Source of the DNA: an uncultured cyanobacterium
GTDB lineage: Bacteria > Cyanobacteriota > Cyanobacteriia > PCC-6307 > Cyanobiaceae
Assembly: GCA_903935205.1 (NCBI GenBank)
Contig: CAIZQU010000169.1
Coordinates: 1 to 49,503, forward strand
Direction of reading: 5' to 3'
Length of the DNA stretch: 49,503 bases
The translations under genes and the position numbers were made by a program. Of this stretch, positions 38,918 through 47,282 are shown piece after piece. Positions within the stretch are counted from its first letter, which is position 1; each line of letters starts with the position of its first letter. The notes beneath the pieces were generated by a model. The model saw only the letters and a program-made list of their open reading frames with translations. It made no database searches and was not told where the DNA came from.

Positions 38918-39169
38918 ATGTCCCAAGACAACCAGAATCTGATCTTCGAGAAAGTGCGCACGATCGTTTCCGAACAGCTCAGCGTCGACGCCGAGGAGGT
39001 CACTCTCAAATCCAACTTCCAGAACGACCTCGGCGCTGACTCGCTCGACACCGTTGAGCTGGTGATGGCCCTGGAAGAGGCCTTCGACATCGAGATCCCC
39101 GATGAGGCCGCAGAAGGTATCACCACCGTCGGCGACGCGGTCACGTACATCCATGAGAAGCAGGCCTGA
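38918..39169 (+). CDS. acpP: Acyl carrier protein
   Basis: An 83-residue carrier of growing acyl chains in type II fatty-acid synthesis. Ser42 in [13 protein letters not shown] is the phosphopantetheine site. [15 protein letters not shown] and [15 protein letters not shown] are typical. It is followed seven bases later by fabF, the classical acpP-fabF pair. The start is ATG; the region shared with the divergent psaC must hold both promoters. Confidence 0.98.
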   Translation: MSQDNQNLIFEKVRTIVSEQLSVDAEEVTLKSNFQNDLGADSLDTVELVMALEEAFDIEIPDEAAEGITTVGDAVTYIHEKQA

Positions 39170-39176
39170 GGCTTCC

Positions 39177-40424
39177 ATGGTCGAGGGTCTCCGCCGCGTG
39201 GTCGTCACGGGCCTGGGCGCGGTCACACCAATCGGCAACGACGTTGCCTCCTATTGGGAGGGTCTGCGTAGTGCCCGTAATGGGGTAGCGCCGATCACCC
39301 TGTTCGATGCCTCACGCCATGCCTGCCGTTTCGCGGCAGAAGTCAAGAATTTTGATCCGGCAGGTTGGCTTGAGCCCAAGGAGGCCAAGCGTTGGGATCG
39401 CTTCTGCCAGTTCGGCGTGGTGGCCGCCAAGCAGGCGGTGCTCCATGCCGGGCTGAGCATCGATGACAGCAACCGCCACCGGGTGGGGGTGTCGATCGGC
39501 TCCGGGGTGGGGGGCCTGCTGATGATGGAAAGTCAGGCCCATGTCCTGGCCGACCGTGGACCGGATCGGGTCAGCCCGTTCTGCGTGCCGATGATGATCC
39601 CGAACATGGCCACCGGCCTGGCGGCGATCGCGCTTGGCGCCCAGGGTCCGAGCAGCGCCGTGGCCACCGCCTGCGCGGCCGGATCCAATGCCATCGGCGA
39701 TGCCTTCCGCCTGATCCAGCTGGGCATGGCCGATGCCATGGTCTGCGGTGGGGCCGAGTCGGCGATCACCCCCCTCGGGGTGGCTGGCTTTGCCAGCGCC
39801 AAGGCTCTGTCTTTCCGGAATGACGACCCAGCCAGCGCCAGCCGCCCCTTCGACCGGGATCGCAATGGGTTTGTGATCGGAGAAGGTGCCGGCGTCCTGG
39901 TGCTCGAAAGCCTCGAGCAGGCGATCGCCCGGGGCGCCACGATCCTGGCCGAGATCGTGGGCTACGGCACCACCTGCGACGCCCACCACATCACCGCGCC
40001 CTCACCGGGCGGAACCGGCGGCGCTCAGGCGATGCGCCTGGCCCTGGCCGATGCTCACCTGGAGCCTGAGTCCGTGAGCTACGTCAATGCCCACGGCACC
40101 AGCACCCAGGCGAACGACAGCAACGAGACCGCCGCCATCAAGTCCGCCCTGGGTGCCCATGCCCTGCGGATCCCGGTGAGTTCCACCAAATCGATGACCG
40201 GCCATCTGCTGGGCGGTAGCGGTGGCATCGAGGCCGTGGCCTCGGTTCTGGCGATCGGCCAGAACCTGGTACCGCCTACGATCAATTACCACACGCCCGA
40301 TCCCGCCTGTGATCTGGATGTCGTGCCTAATCAGGCCAGGGAAGTCGCCGTCGATGTCGTGCTATCGAACTCGTTTGGGTTCGGCGGTCACAACGTCTGT
40401 CTGGCGTTCCGCCGGATGACCTGA
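39177..40424 (+). CDS. fabF: 3-oxoacyl-[acyl-carrier-protein] synthase II
   Basis: A 415-residue beta-ketoacyl-ACP synthase that condenses malonyl-ACP with acyl-ACP. The ATG at 39177 gives [18 protein letters not shown]. The active site is complete: Cys166 in [16 protein letters not shown], His306 in [15 protein letters not shown], Lys338 and His343 in [15 protein letters not shown], plus the end [15 protein letters not shown]. The open frame beginning inside acpP at 39102 is not used. It forms an operon with acpP. Confidence 0.98.
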   Translation: MVEGLRRVVVTGLGAVTPIGNDVASYWEGLRSARNGVAPITLFDASRHACRFAAEVKNFDPAGWLEPKEAKRWDRFCQFGVVAAKQAVLHAGLSIDDSNRHRVGVSIGSGVGGLLMMESQAHVLADRGPDRVSPFCVPMMIPNMATGLAAIALGAQGPSSAVATACAAGSNAIGDAFRLIQLGMADAMVCGGAESAITPLGVAGFASAKALSFRNDDPASASRPFDRDRNGFVIGEGAGVLVLESLEQAIARGATILAEIVGYGTTCDAHHITAPSPGGTGGAQAMRLALADAHLEPESVSYVNAHGTSTQANDSNETAAIKSALGAHALRIPVSSTKSMTGHLLGGSGGIEAVASVLAIGQNLVPPTINYHTPDPACDLDVVPNQAREVAVDVVLSNSFGFGGHNVCLAFRRMT

Positions 40425-40498
40425 GCGCCGCTCCGCGGCCGCATCCCCGGGACACCCTCCCTCCCCTACCACTTAAGACCCCCACCCCCGAGCCCCCC

Positions 40499-42505
40499 AT
40501 GGTCGCCGCTCCCACCACCTCGGTCGAGACGCTCTGCATCAACAGCATCCGCTTCCTGGCGGTTGATGCGATCAACAAATCGAACTCTGGCCACCCGGGC
40601 CTGCCGATGGGAACGGCACCCATGGCCTTTGCCCTGTGGGACAAGGTGCTGCGGCACAACCCCAAGAACCCGAAGTGGTTCAACCGCGACCGCTTCGTGC
40701 TGTCCGCCGGCCACGGCTGCATGCTGCTCTACGCGCTGCTGCATCTCACCGGCTACGACTCGGTGACCATCGAGGACATCAAGCAGTTCCGCCAGTGGGG
40801 CTCCAAGACTCCCGGCCACCCCGAAACCTTCGAAACCCCCGGGGTTGAGGTCACCACCGGCCCCCTCGGCCAGGGCATCTCCAACGCCGTGGGCCTGGCC
40901 ATCGCCGAAGCCCACCTGGCAGCCACCTTCAACAAGCCAGGCCACACCCTGGTCGATCACTACACCTACGTGATCATGGGCGATGGCTGCCATCAGGAAG
41001 GTGTGTCCGGCGAAGCGGCATCGCTGGCAGGACACCTGGGCCTGGGCAAGCTGATCGCCCTCTACGACGACAACCACATCACCATCGACGGTGACACCGC
41101 GGTGTCGTTCACCGAGGACGTGCTCAAGCGTTACGAGGCCTACGGCTGGCACGTGCAGCACGTGACCGACGGCAACCATGATGTGGACGGCATCCGCAGG
41201 GCGATCGAGGCGGCCAAGGCGGTCACCGACAAGCCGAGCATGATCAAGGTCACCACCACAATCGGCTACGGCTCGCCCAACAAGGCCAACACCGCCGGCG
41301 TGCACGGCGCCGCCCTTGGTGCCGAGGAAGCCGCCCTCACCCGCAAGGCCCTCGACTGGAACTACGGCGAATTTGAGGTGCCGGCCGAGGCCTACGACCA
41401 GTGGCGCCAGGCCATCGCCCGCGGTGCCGCCGCCGAGGCCGAATGGAATGGGGCCCTGGAGGCCTACCGTGCCGCCTATCCCGCTGAGGCCGCGGAATTC
41501 GAGCGCAGGCTGAGGGGCGAGCTGCCCCAGGGCTGGGACGCCTCCCTGCCGGTTCTGACCCCTGCCGACAAGGGCCTGGCGACCCGCCAGCACTCCTACA
41601 ACGCCCTCAACGCCTTCGGCCCCAGCCTGCCTGAGCTGATCGGCGGCTCCGCCGACCTCACCCATTCCAACCTGACCGACATCAAGGGTGAGAAGAGCTT
41701 CCAGAAGGGTGCCGAAGCCAACCGTTACCTCCACTTCGGGGTGCGCGAACACGCCATGGCGGCGATCATGAATGGCATCGCTTACCACGGCAGCGGCCTG
41801 ATTCCCTATGGCGGCACTTTCCTGGTGTTCGCGGGCTACATGATCGGCGCGATGCGCCTCTCCGCCCTGAGCGAGCTGGGCTGCATCTATGTGCTCACCC
41901 ACGACTCGATCGGTCTCGGTGAAGACGGCCCCACCCACCAGCCCGTCGAGACGCTGGCCAACCTGCGGGCGATTCCGAATCTGCTGGTGATGCGCCCAGG
42001 TGATGGCAATGAAACCATGGGTGCATACCAGGTGGCCGTCGCCAACCGCAAGCGTCCGACCGTGCTCGCCCTCAGCCGCCAGGCCATGGCCAACCAGCCA
42101 GGGTCCACCGCCGCTGCCGTGGCGAAGGGTGGCTACATCCTTGAGGACAGCAACGGAACCCCCGATCTGATCCTGATCGCCACCGGTACCGAGCTGGAAC
42201 TGGCCACCAAGGCCGCCGCCGTGCTTCGCGGAGAAGGCACCAATGTACGTGTGGTCTCCATGCCCTGTGTCGAGCTGTTCGAAGAACAGGACGCTGGCTA
42301 CCGGGAATCGGTGCTTCCTGCCGCCGTGCGCAAGCGGCTGGTGGTGGAAGCCTCCAGCTCCTACGGCTGGCATAAGTACACCGGTTTCGATGGCGACACC
42401 GTCTCGATCGATCGCTTCGGTGCTTCGGCCCCAGGCCCCGTGTGCCTGGAGAAGTTCGGCTTCACCGTCGATAACGTCGTCGCCAAGGCGAAGGCGCTGG
42501 GTTGA
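40499..42505 (+). CDS. tktA: Transketolase
   Basis: A 668-residue thiamine-diphosphate enzyme of the Calvin cycle and pentose phosphate pathway, moving two-carbon units between sugar phosphates. [18 protein letters not shown] and [17 protein letters not shown] come first. The cofactor motif [13 protein letters not shown] begins at about residue 161 and ends near [43 protein letters not shown] and the C-terminal domain follow. Length is normal. It starts at ATG 75 bases after fabF on the same strand, so read-through from acpP-fabF is possible. Confidence 0.98.
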   Translation: MVAAPTTSVETLCINSIRFLAVDAINKSNSGHPGLPMGTAPMAFALWDKVLRHNPKNPKWFNRDRFVLSAGHGCMLLYALLHLTGYDSVTIEDIKQFRQWGSKTPGHPETFETPGVEVTTGPLGQGISNAVGLAIAEAHLAATFNKPGHTLVDHYTYVIMGDGCHQEGVSGEAASLAGHLGLGKLIALYDDNHITIDGDTAVSFTEDVLKRYEAYGWHVQHVTDGNHDVDGIRRAIEAAKAVTDKPSMIKVTTTIGYGSPNKANTAGVHGAALGAEEAALTRKALDWNYGEFEVPAEAYDQWRQAIARGAAAEAEWNGALEAYRAAYPAEAAEFERRLRGELPQGWDASLPVLTPADKGLATRQHSYNALNAFGPSLPELIGGSADLTHSNLTDIKGEKSFQKGAEANRYLHFGVREHAMAAIMNGIAYHGSGLIPYGGTFLVFAGYMIGAMRLSALSELGCIYVLTHDSIGLGEDGPTHQPVETLANLRAIPNLLVMRPGDGNETMGAYQVAVANRKRPTVLALSRQAMANQPGSTAAAVAKGGYILEDSNGTPDLILIATGTELELATKAAAVLRGEGTNVRVVSMPCVELFEEQDAGYRESVLPAAVRKRLVVEASSSYGWHKYTGFDGDTVSIDRFGASAPGPVCLEKFGFTVDNVVAKAKALG

Positions 42506-42552
42506 GCAGCACGGCTGACGCCAGCCAGGAAGAGCAACAGCGGTGAATGGAC

Positions 42553-42580
42553 TCAGGAGCGTGGCCAGCCACGCTCCTGA
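42553..42580 (+). repeat. Perfect 13-bp palindrome after transketolase, possible terminator
   Basis: TCAGGAGCGTGGC and GCCACGCTCCTGA are exact inverse complements around CA, beginning 47 bases after the tkt stop. No T-run follows on the plus strand. It could be a factor-dependent or U-less terminator, or an RNA-stabilising hairpin. Confidence 0.6.
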
Positions 42581-42878
42581 CAGGGGGGTGTGCTGATAAA
42601 ACAGCCCCCTGCTTTCGCCGCATTGTTGCCGCGGTTCCAGAGCGGCCCAAGCATTTCCCTGCCCTGGGCCTGCACTTGTCCAAGATCCTCAGGGCAGCTG
42701 ATTTGCCAATCAAGAGGGAACGTGGGCGGAGATGACAGCGACAAAGCCCTCATCTCTCTCTGGTCCACTGATCAACAAGCACATGCTGGGTCCGATGCTG
42801 GCCGTTGCGGTCTGCTTACGTTGGTCTGGAGCCAACCAGCGGGAAGGCAGCTCCAGGAACCATTCGGTTCACATCGGC
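42581..42878. other. Gap between transketolase and the second sugar cluster
   Basis: Together with 42506-42552 this makes about 370 bases without a supported gene. A short plus-strand frame from ATG 42732 (GGCGG just before it) gives about 57 residues but shows no family motif and runs into the next gene's 3' end. The minus-strand sugar operon must end here, but I see no clear terminator for it. Confidence 0.4.
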
Positions 42879-43853
42879 TCAGAGGTGGGCCTGCACCGTA
42901 TTTAGAATTGCTTGGTCGAGGGGCACAGCAACACCGAGCCCATGCATTGCCTTGATCTTCTCGATCTTTGGCACATAGCGGTTGCGAGCGGCGGCGGGCT
43001 GGGAAGCTCCGAGGATATGCACAGGTTTGGCCGGAGCAATCAGATCACGAACGAGATGGGCAAGTTCGGCGATGCTGATCACCTGATCGGAACCGACGTT
43101 ATAGGTTTCGCCATCCTTGCCTTCCAGCAATAGGGTCCAGAGCCAGTGGGCGAGATCACGTTGATCGAGATAGGTGCGCAGGGGAGAGCCATCACCCGCC
43201 ACCGTGATCGCGTCGGCACTGAGTGCATCGTGGATGAAATTGCCGATGGCGAAATGAACATCCAGCGGCAGATCAGGGCCAATGAAGGCAAAACAACGGG
43301 CGATCACGGTTTCAAGACCGTGGGCATCGCGGTAGAGAGCGCAGAGATGCTCGGCTACACGTTTCGCCTGGCTGTAGGCGGTGGCAGGTTCGGCGAGGGG
43401 AGGACTACCGGGCCAGTCTTCGGGGATGGCATCAAGATCGGCGGGCTGGGGGCCGTAGATGCCACCGGAACTGGTGAGCAGGAAACGGCGTGCTCCACTG
43501 GCCACCGCCAGATCCAGAATGTTGATGGTGCCATCATGAATCTGCTTATAGCGCTGCAACGGCGTCAGCCGGGGTCCGAAGGTGGAATCGGTGGCGGCAT
43601 GCAAGACGTGGCTGAAGCTCTGTCCCCAGGGAAGGGAGTCACGATCCTGGATATCACCTTGGTGAAAAGAGATCCCTGGATGGGTGCATAGCTCAGGATG
43701 AGCATCCTGGAAACGAGCCGGATCACGGCTGAGCAGAACAATCGGCCAATCGATAGCCATCGACCTCTTGTTCAACCCGGCGACATACTGGTAGCGCAGC
43801 AGAGATTTGCCGAAGAATCCCGTACCTCCAGTAATCAGGAGCCTAGGCGTCAT
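42879..43853 (-). CDS. NAD(P)-dependent epimerase/dehydratase (extended SDR)
   Basis: A 324-residue nucleotide-sugar-modifying enzyme. The dinucleotide motif GGTGFFG is at about 9-15. The active site has the Ser of TSSGGIYG (near 127-134) and Tyr160/Lys164 in AYSQAKR. The C-terminal substrate domain contains RTYLDQRDLAHWL and GETYNVGSDQVISI, the usual RDLA and YNVGS signatures of NDP-sugar SDRs. As the last gene of the cluster it could reduce a 4-keto or branched-chain keto sugar, as YerF does, or be a 4-epimerase. It is separated from the aldolase-like gene by 120 bases and has higher GC than its neighbours. Confidence 0.88.
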   Translation of the reverse strand: MTPRLLITGGTGFFGKSLLRYQYVAGLNKRSMAIDWPIVLLSRDPARFQDAHPELCTHPGISFHQGDIQDRDSLPWGQSFSHVLHAATDSTFGPRLTPLQRYKQIHDGTINILDLAVASGARRFLLTSSGGIYGPQPADLDAIPEDWPGSPPLAEPATAYSQAKRVAEHLCALYRDAHGLETVIARCFAFIGPDLPLDVHFAIGNFIHDALSADAITVAGDGSPLRTYLDQRDLAHWLWTLLLEGKDGETYNVGSDQVISIAELAHLVRDLIAPAKPVHILGASQPAAARNRYVPKIEKIKAMHGLGVAVPLDQAILNTVQAHL

Positions 43854-43973
43854 AAGGTGGATAACAATGAAACGAAGATCGAGGTGTCAACGGCTAGACA
43901 GCCCCTGCTTGAATGCAAAACACAGCCGCCGCCAGCCAGAGTTGATAGCCATGTCAGGCCAAGTCTCAAAAAC

Positions 43974-44780
43974 CTAGAGCAGGATTTCCCTCTCGAGCAC
44001 TCCCCAACGACTTTCCAATTGATGAATACGCGCTTGATCTTCGCGATGAAGAGCGCCATAGTATTGACTTTTGTTAATCAACCAAAGAATCTCAAAATGA
44101 ACAGCATCCAATAACGATTCAGGCAATGAGCTATCACCGAGACTCGAAGATGCAAAGACGACTTTTCGAGTTTCAAAGCGATTGAGCTTGGCTTTAGCGA
44201 ACTGCTGAAGCTCAGGCAAGGAAGCAATGGAAACAGCACCACCGACGACGAACTCAAGTGGAGTGGCAGCGAGTTTGCTGGCCATTGAAACACCTGCAGC
44301 AGTCACCTCAGAATTTTGAACATCACTTTTAATTCCTAAAGAACCAGAAAAGTCGGTTCGCCCAAAAACAATGCCAGCGATACTTTGATTGCGCAATGCT
44401 GCCGACAAGAGATCGTCAAAAAGCCTGTAGGCCTGAATGGTTTCCACATTAAATAAAAAACGGACTTCGGAACGTTCGTCTTCCGGATAAACCTTAACAA
44501 TTGTATCCGCATACTTCTCAAGGGCATATGGCGATTCAATCATCGGTGCCACTATGAAACGGGCACCGAACTGGCGAGCTTCATATAGATCCTTGACGGC
44601 TTCACAACCACCAATTTTCAAGGTCAGTGGAACATTGTGAGTATGGATAATATCCAATAACCGCAACAATTCGTCATTTCGAGTTCCTTCTGCTTCAAAC
44701 TCAGCCTTAATACTTACAAGATGACCGCGGGACTTAATACGATTAACAAGCTCACACAGCTTTTTTTCGGTTGCGTTCAT
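43974..44780 (-). CDS. HpcH/HpaI aldolase / citrate lyase-like protein
   Basis: A 268-residue TIM-barrel protein of the phosphoenolpyruvate/pyruvate-binding superfamily. LTLKIGGCEAVKDLYEA, FIVAPMIESPYALEKYA (Glu82), VRFLFNVETIQAYRLF (Glu113) and GIVFGRTDFSGSLGI (Asp143) line up with the metal and pyruvate site of HpcH/HpaI and CitE-type enzymes. The reaction would be aldol cleavage or formation with pyruvate, or C-C lyase chemistry on an acyl group. Its ATG is five bases after the stop of the TPP-enzyme gene, with GGAG at good distance, so they are co-translated. Its role in a sugar cluster is not established. Confidence 0.8.
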   Translation of the reverse strand: MNATEKKLCELVNRIKSRGHLVSIKAEFEAEGTRNDELLRLLDIIHTHNVPLTLKIGGCEAVKDLYEARQFGARFIVAPMIESPYALEKYADTIVKVYPEDERSEVRFLFNVETIQAYRLFDDLLSAALRNQSIAGIVFGRTDFSGSLGIKSDVQNSEVTAAGVSMASKLAATPLEFVVGGAVSIASLPELQQFAKAKLNRFETRKVVFASSSLGDSSLPESLLDAVHFEILWLINKSQYYGALHREDQARIHQLESRWGVLEREILL

Positions 44781-44785
44781 CGGAA

Positions 44786-46600
44786 CTACTCCGTGAGAGT
44801 TTGCGTTGAGAAGTAAGGGGCTACTCGCCGAAACGTATCCTCGGGCAGATCAGGACCAATCAGATGTAGTGGATTGGACTCCATGCTGCCAGCACTCGTA
44901 ACACGAGATGAGATCTTGGGGAAGAATGTTTGCTCCGGGTGAATCGGAACAAGAACGGCACAAGCCTGATCCTTCTTTAGAAATTCGAGTAAATCCGGGT
45001 CGGCAAAACCAGCGGATGTCATTATAGCACACTCGATGCCAAAACTGGCAAACAAATTCTGCCAGTCAGGGAAAGCAAGCCCTGAGTCTTCATCGCAGCC
45101 AAGCCAAGCGCCCTGAAAATAGTTACGCTGTGTTTGACGAATGGATGCGTAACCACGATTAACCCACAAGAATATTCGCAGATTAGATACATGCTTATAA
45201 GCAACTACAAGTTCCTGAAGATTTTGAAGAAACCCCCCATCACCCTCCACTAGAAAGACCGGGCGGTCAGGATGAGCTAGGGCTACACCCAAAGCCCCAG
45301 ACAAACCATAGCCCATTGCAGCCTGGCTTTTATTGCTCAACATCAGAGCTTGATGCGGCAAAGAGACGGCTTGATAAGAAGACGTAAACGAAGAACCACT
45401 ACTGCAAGGGACCAGTACGGAGCGCTCAGGCATGTATTTAGATAACTGTTGCCAGAACTCGTATGGATTGATAGAGTTAGAATGACGTGAGTTGATCGGC
45501 TCACTGAGGGGAAGCTCATCTTTAACCCGCGTACAGAAGGCAAGCCAAGGCTCTTGCTCAGGAGTCAGTTGAAATGCGTCATCCATAAGCAACTGGTCTA
45601 GCAATGAATTGGCATCACAACAAAGACCGCAATCAACATGAGGGTGACCCTTGCTCAGTTCAGCCGGATCAATATCAACCTGAATTAGGTGTGCGAAGGG
45701 AGCAAACTCCTGCCAGTTAAAGCCAGTTTGTTGCAAGCCCAGGCGAGTTCCAAGCGCCAAGATAAAATCAGCTTGCTGAAGCAGAAGATTAGAGTATCGC
45801 ATTCCCCACGTATTTGGTCTTCCAAAGTAGTTGGGAGCTTGACTATCGATCCGATCAGTTCCATTGTAGGTTGTCATCATCGGGATCCTGGCTGCCTGCA
45901 GGGAATCAGCAAGATTCCAAGCCAGAGCTCGTGATATTCCTCCTCCAATAAGCAAGACCGGTCGTTTTGATTCTCTAAATCTCTCCACAAGGCCGGTCAT
46001 AGAGTCTCTATCCAGCCTAGCCAAAGGCTGTGGCGATTGAATATCAGCACCAATCTGTAGAGCCGCCTGAGAATCGAGCGCAAGGGCCTGAACATCCAGA
46101 GGGATTTCTAAAAAAACAGGACCTTTTCGTGCCGTCTGCCCGACGAGCACGGCATTCAGAGCATCAACCAGCTGGCCTGGCTCCTCGAGGCGGATCGAGA
46201 TCTTTGTGATCGATTGCGTTAAGGCAACGCCATCGACTTCCTGGATGCCACGTTGGCGCACATCACCTCGGGCCAAATCAGACAGCTTGACTTGACCTCC
46301 GATCAGCAAAAGTTCACGACTCTCCTGCCAAGCTCCTGCCACAGCGGTCAGAACATTGGTGAGGCCAGGGCCTGCGGTGACAAGACAGAAAGCACGACCT
46401 TCGCTGTCGTCAATCGAGGCGTTGTGGTACTCGGTGGCGATGGCAGCACCAACTTCGTGAGCAAACGGTATGCAAATCAGACGAGTACGCACGCTGTTGA
46501 GCATATGCATGATATTGCCGCCTGCAACGAAATAGCAATATCGATAGCCGAGCTCGACGAGCTTATCAACGAGGAAATCGGAAAGTTTTTGACTGGTCAT
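44786..46600 (-). CDS. Thiamine diphosphate-dependent enzyme, acetolactate-synthase-like (YerE-type candidate)
   Basis: About 604 residues with the three-domain layout of the acetolactate synthase/pyruvate decarboxylase group. The catalytic glutamate is in FAHEVGAAIATEY (Glu49 from this start). LVTAGPGLTNVLTAVAGAW follows, then a central domain (VLLIGGGISRALAWNLADS). The TPP/Mg motif VEGDGGFLQNLQEL ends at VNRGYASI, with GDG near residue 453. It could be a carboligase adding a two-carbon unit from pyruvate to a keto-sugar, as YerE does in yersiniose synthesis. The ATG at 46598-46600 forms an ATGA overlap with the HAD gene; an ATG nine bases earlier is possible. GC is about 45%. Confidence 0.87.
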   Translation of the reverse strand: MTSQKLSDFLVDKLVELGYRYCYFVAGGNIMHMLNSVRTRLICIPFAHEVGAAIATEYHNASIDDSEGRAFCLVTAGPGLTNVLTAVAGAWQESRELLLIGGQVKLSDLARGDVRQRGIQEVDGVALTQSITKISIRLEEPGQLVDALNAVLVGQTARKGPVFLEIPLDVQALALDSQAALQIGADIQSPQPLARLDRDSMTGLVERFRESKRPVLLIGGGISRALAWNLADSLQAARIPMMTTYNGTDRIDSQAPNYFGRPNTWGMRYSNLLLQQADFILALGTRLGLQQTGFNWQEFAPFAHLIQVDIDPAELSKGHPHVDCGLCCDANSLLDQLLMDDAFQLTPEQEPWLAFCTRVKDELPLSEPINSRHSNSINPYEFWQQLSKYMPERSVLVPCSSGSSFTSSYQAVSLPHQALMLSNKSQAAMGYGLSGALGVALAHPDRPVFLVEGDGGFLQNLQELVVAYKHVSNLRIFLWVNRGYASIRQTQRNYFQGAWLGCDEDSGLAFPDWQNLFASFGIECAIMTSAGFADPDLLEFLKKDQACAVLVPIHPEQTFFPKISSRVTSAGSMESNPLHLIGPDLPEDTFRRVAPYFSTQTLTE

Positions 46601-47241
46601 GACATGCAACCCATGGCTGGAAGTAAATCAATCATCTGGTCAATAATGAAAGCAGGCTTCGCCTCGCTAAGGCGATCTCTACCATGGGCACCGATGCTGA
46701 TACCGATGGCATCGATCCCTGCACGGCTGGCCGCCTCCATGTCAAAGACCGTGTCGCCAACCATCACAGCAGCCAGGGCTGGATCGTGAGAAAGACAAGC
46801 GAGCAGGATATCGGGGTGCGGCTTGTGCTTCAGAGGTGGATCCGTACCTTGCACATGACTGAAATAGGGCAGCAGACCATAGCGCTCCAACAAAAGGGCC
46901 GCCAAAGCAGTAGGTTTGGTCGTGGCGAGCGAAACCCTTGCCCCCAATTGATTTATTCTATTCAAGACAATCAGGACACCCGGATAAACACACTCGGGAT
47001 CGCCAGCATGATCGGCTAGGCGCTGGCGAAAACTGGCAACCAGTTGCTCAGCATCGGCGGGATTGCATCCATGATCAAGGAAGAATTGGACTGGAGGGCT
47101 GCCTGTCTTTTCGCGAATGTAACGCAAGCTGGGCTGCTCAAGGCCTTGCTCACGACAGACGTGGGCGGCGGCTTCATGAATTTCACTCGCAGAATCAACC
47201 AGGGTTCCGTCAAGGTCGAAGATAATGTGCTGATACTTCAT
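46597..47241 (-). CDS. HAD-superfamily hydrolase (phosphatase)
   Basis: A 214-residue phosphatase of the phosphoglycolate phosphatase/beta-phosphoglucomutase type. Motif I is IIFDLDGTLVDSA with nucleophile Asp9 and acid Asp11. Motif II is the threonine of SLATTKPTAL. Motif III is the lysine of KHKPHPDILLACL. Motif IV is VMVGDTVFDMEAASRAG. The helical cap lies at about 18-80. All catalytic residues are present. It sits between the RfbH-like and TPP-enzyme genes and overlaps the latter, so its substrate is probably a sugar or acyl phosphate of the same pathway. Confidence 0.9.
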   Translation of the reverse strand: MKYQHIIFDLDGTLVDSASEIHEAAAHVCREQGLEQPSLRYIREKTGSPPVQFFLDHGCNPADAEQLVASFRQRLADHAGDPECVYPGVLIVLNRINQLGARVSLATTKPTALAALLLERYGLLPYFSHVQGTDPPLKHKPHPDILLACLSHDPALAAVMVGDTVFDMEAASRAGIDAIGISIGAHGRDRLSEAKPAFIIDQMIDLLPAMGCMS

Positions 47242-47282
47242 GAAAGATGTTCTTGGGACATAGACACAATTAAGTCATCAAG

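Noticed and set aside
40466-42373. Minus-strand open frame of 635 codons
   Set aside because: Lies antisense to transketolase, which has all its family motifs; the antisense translation has none.
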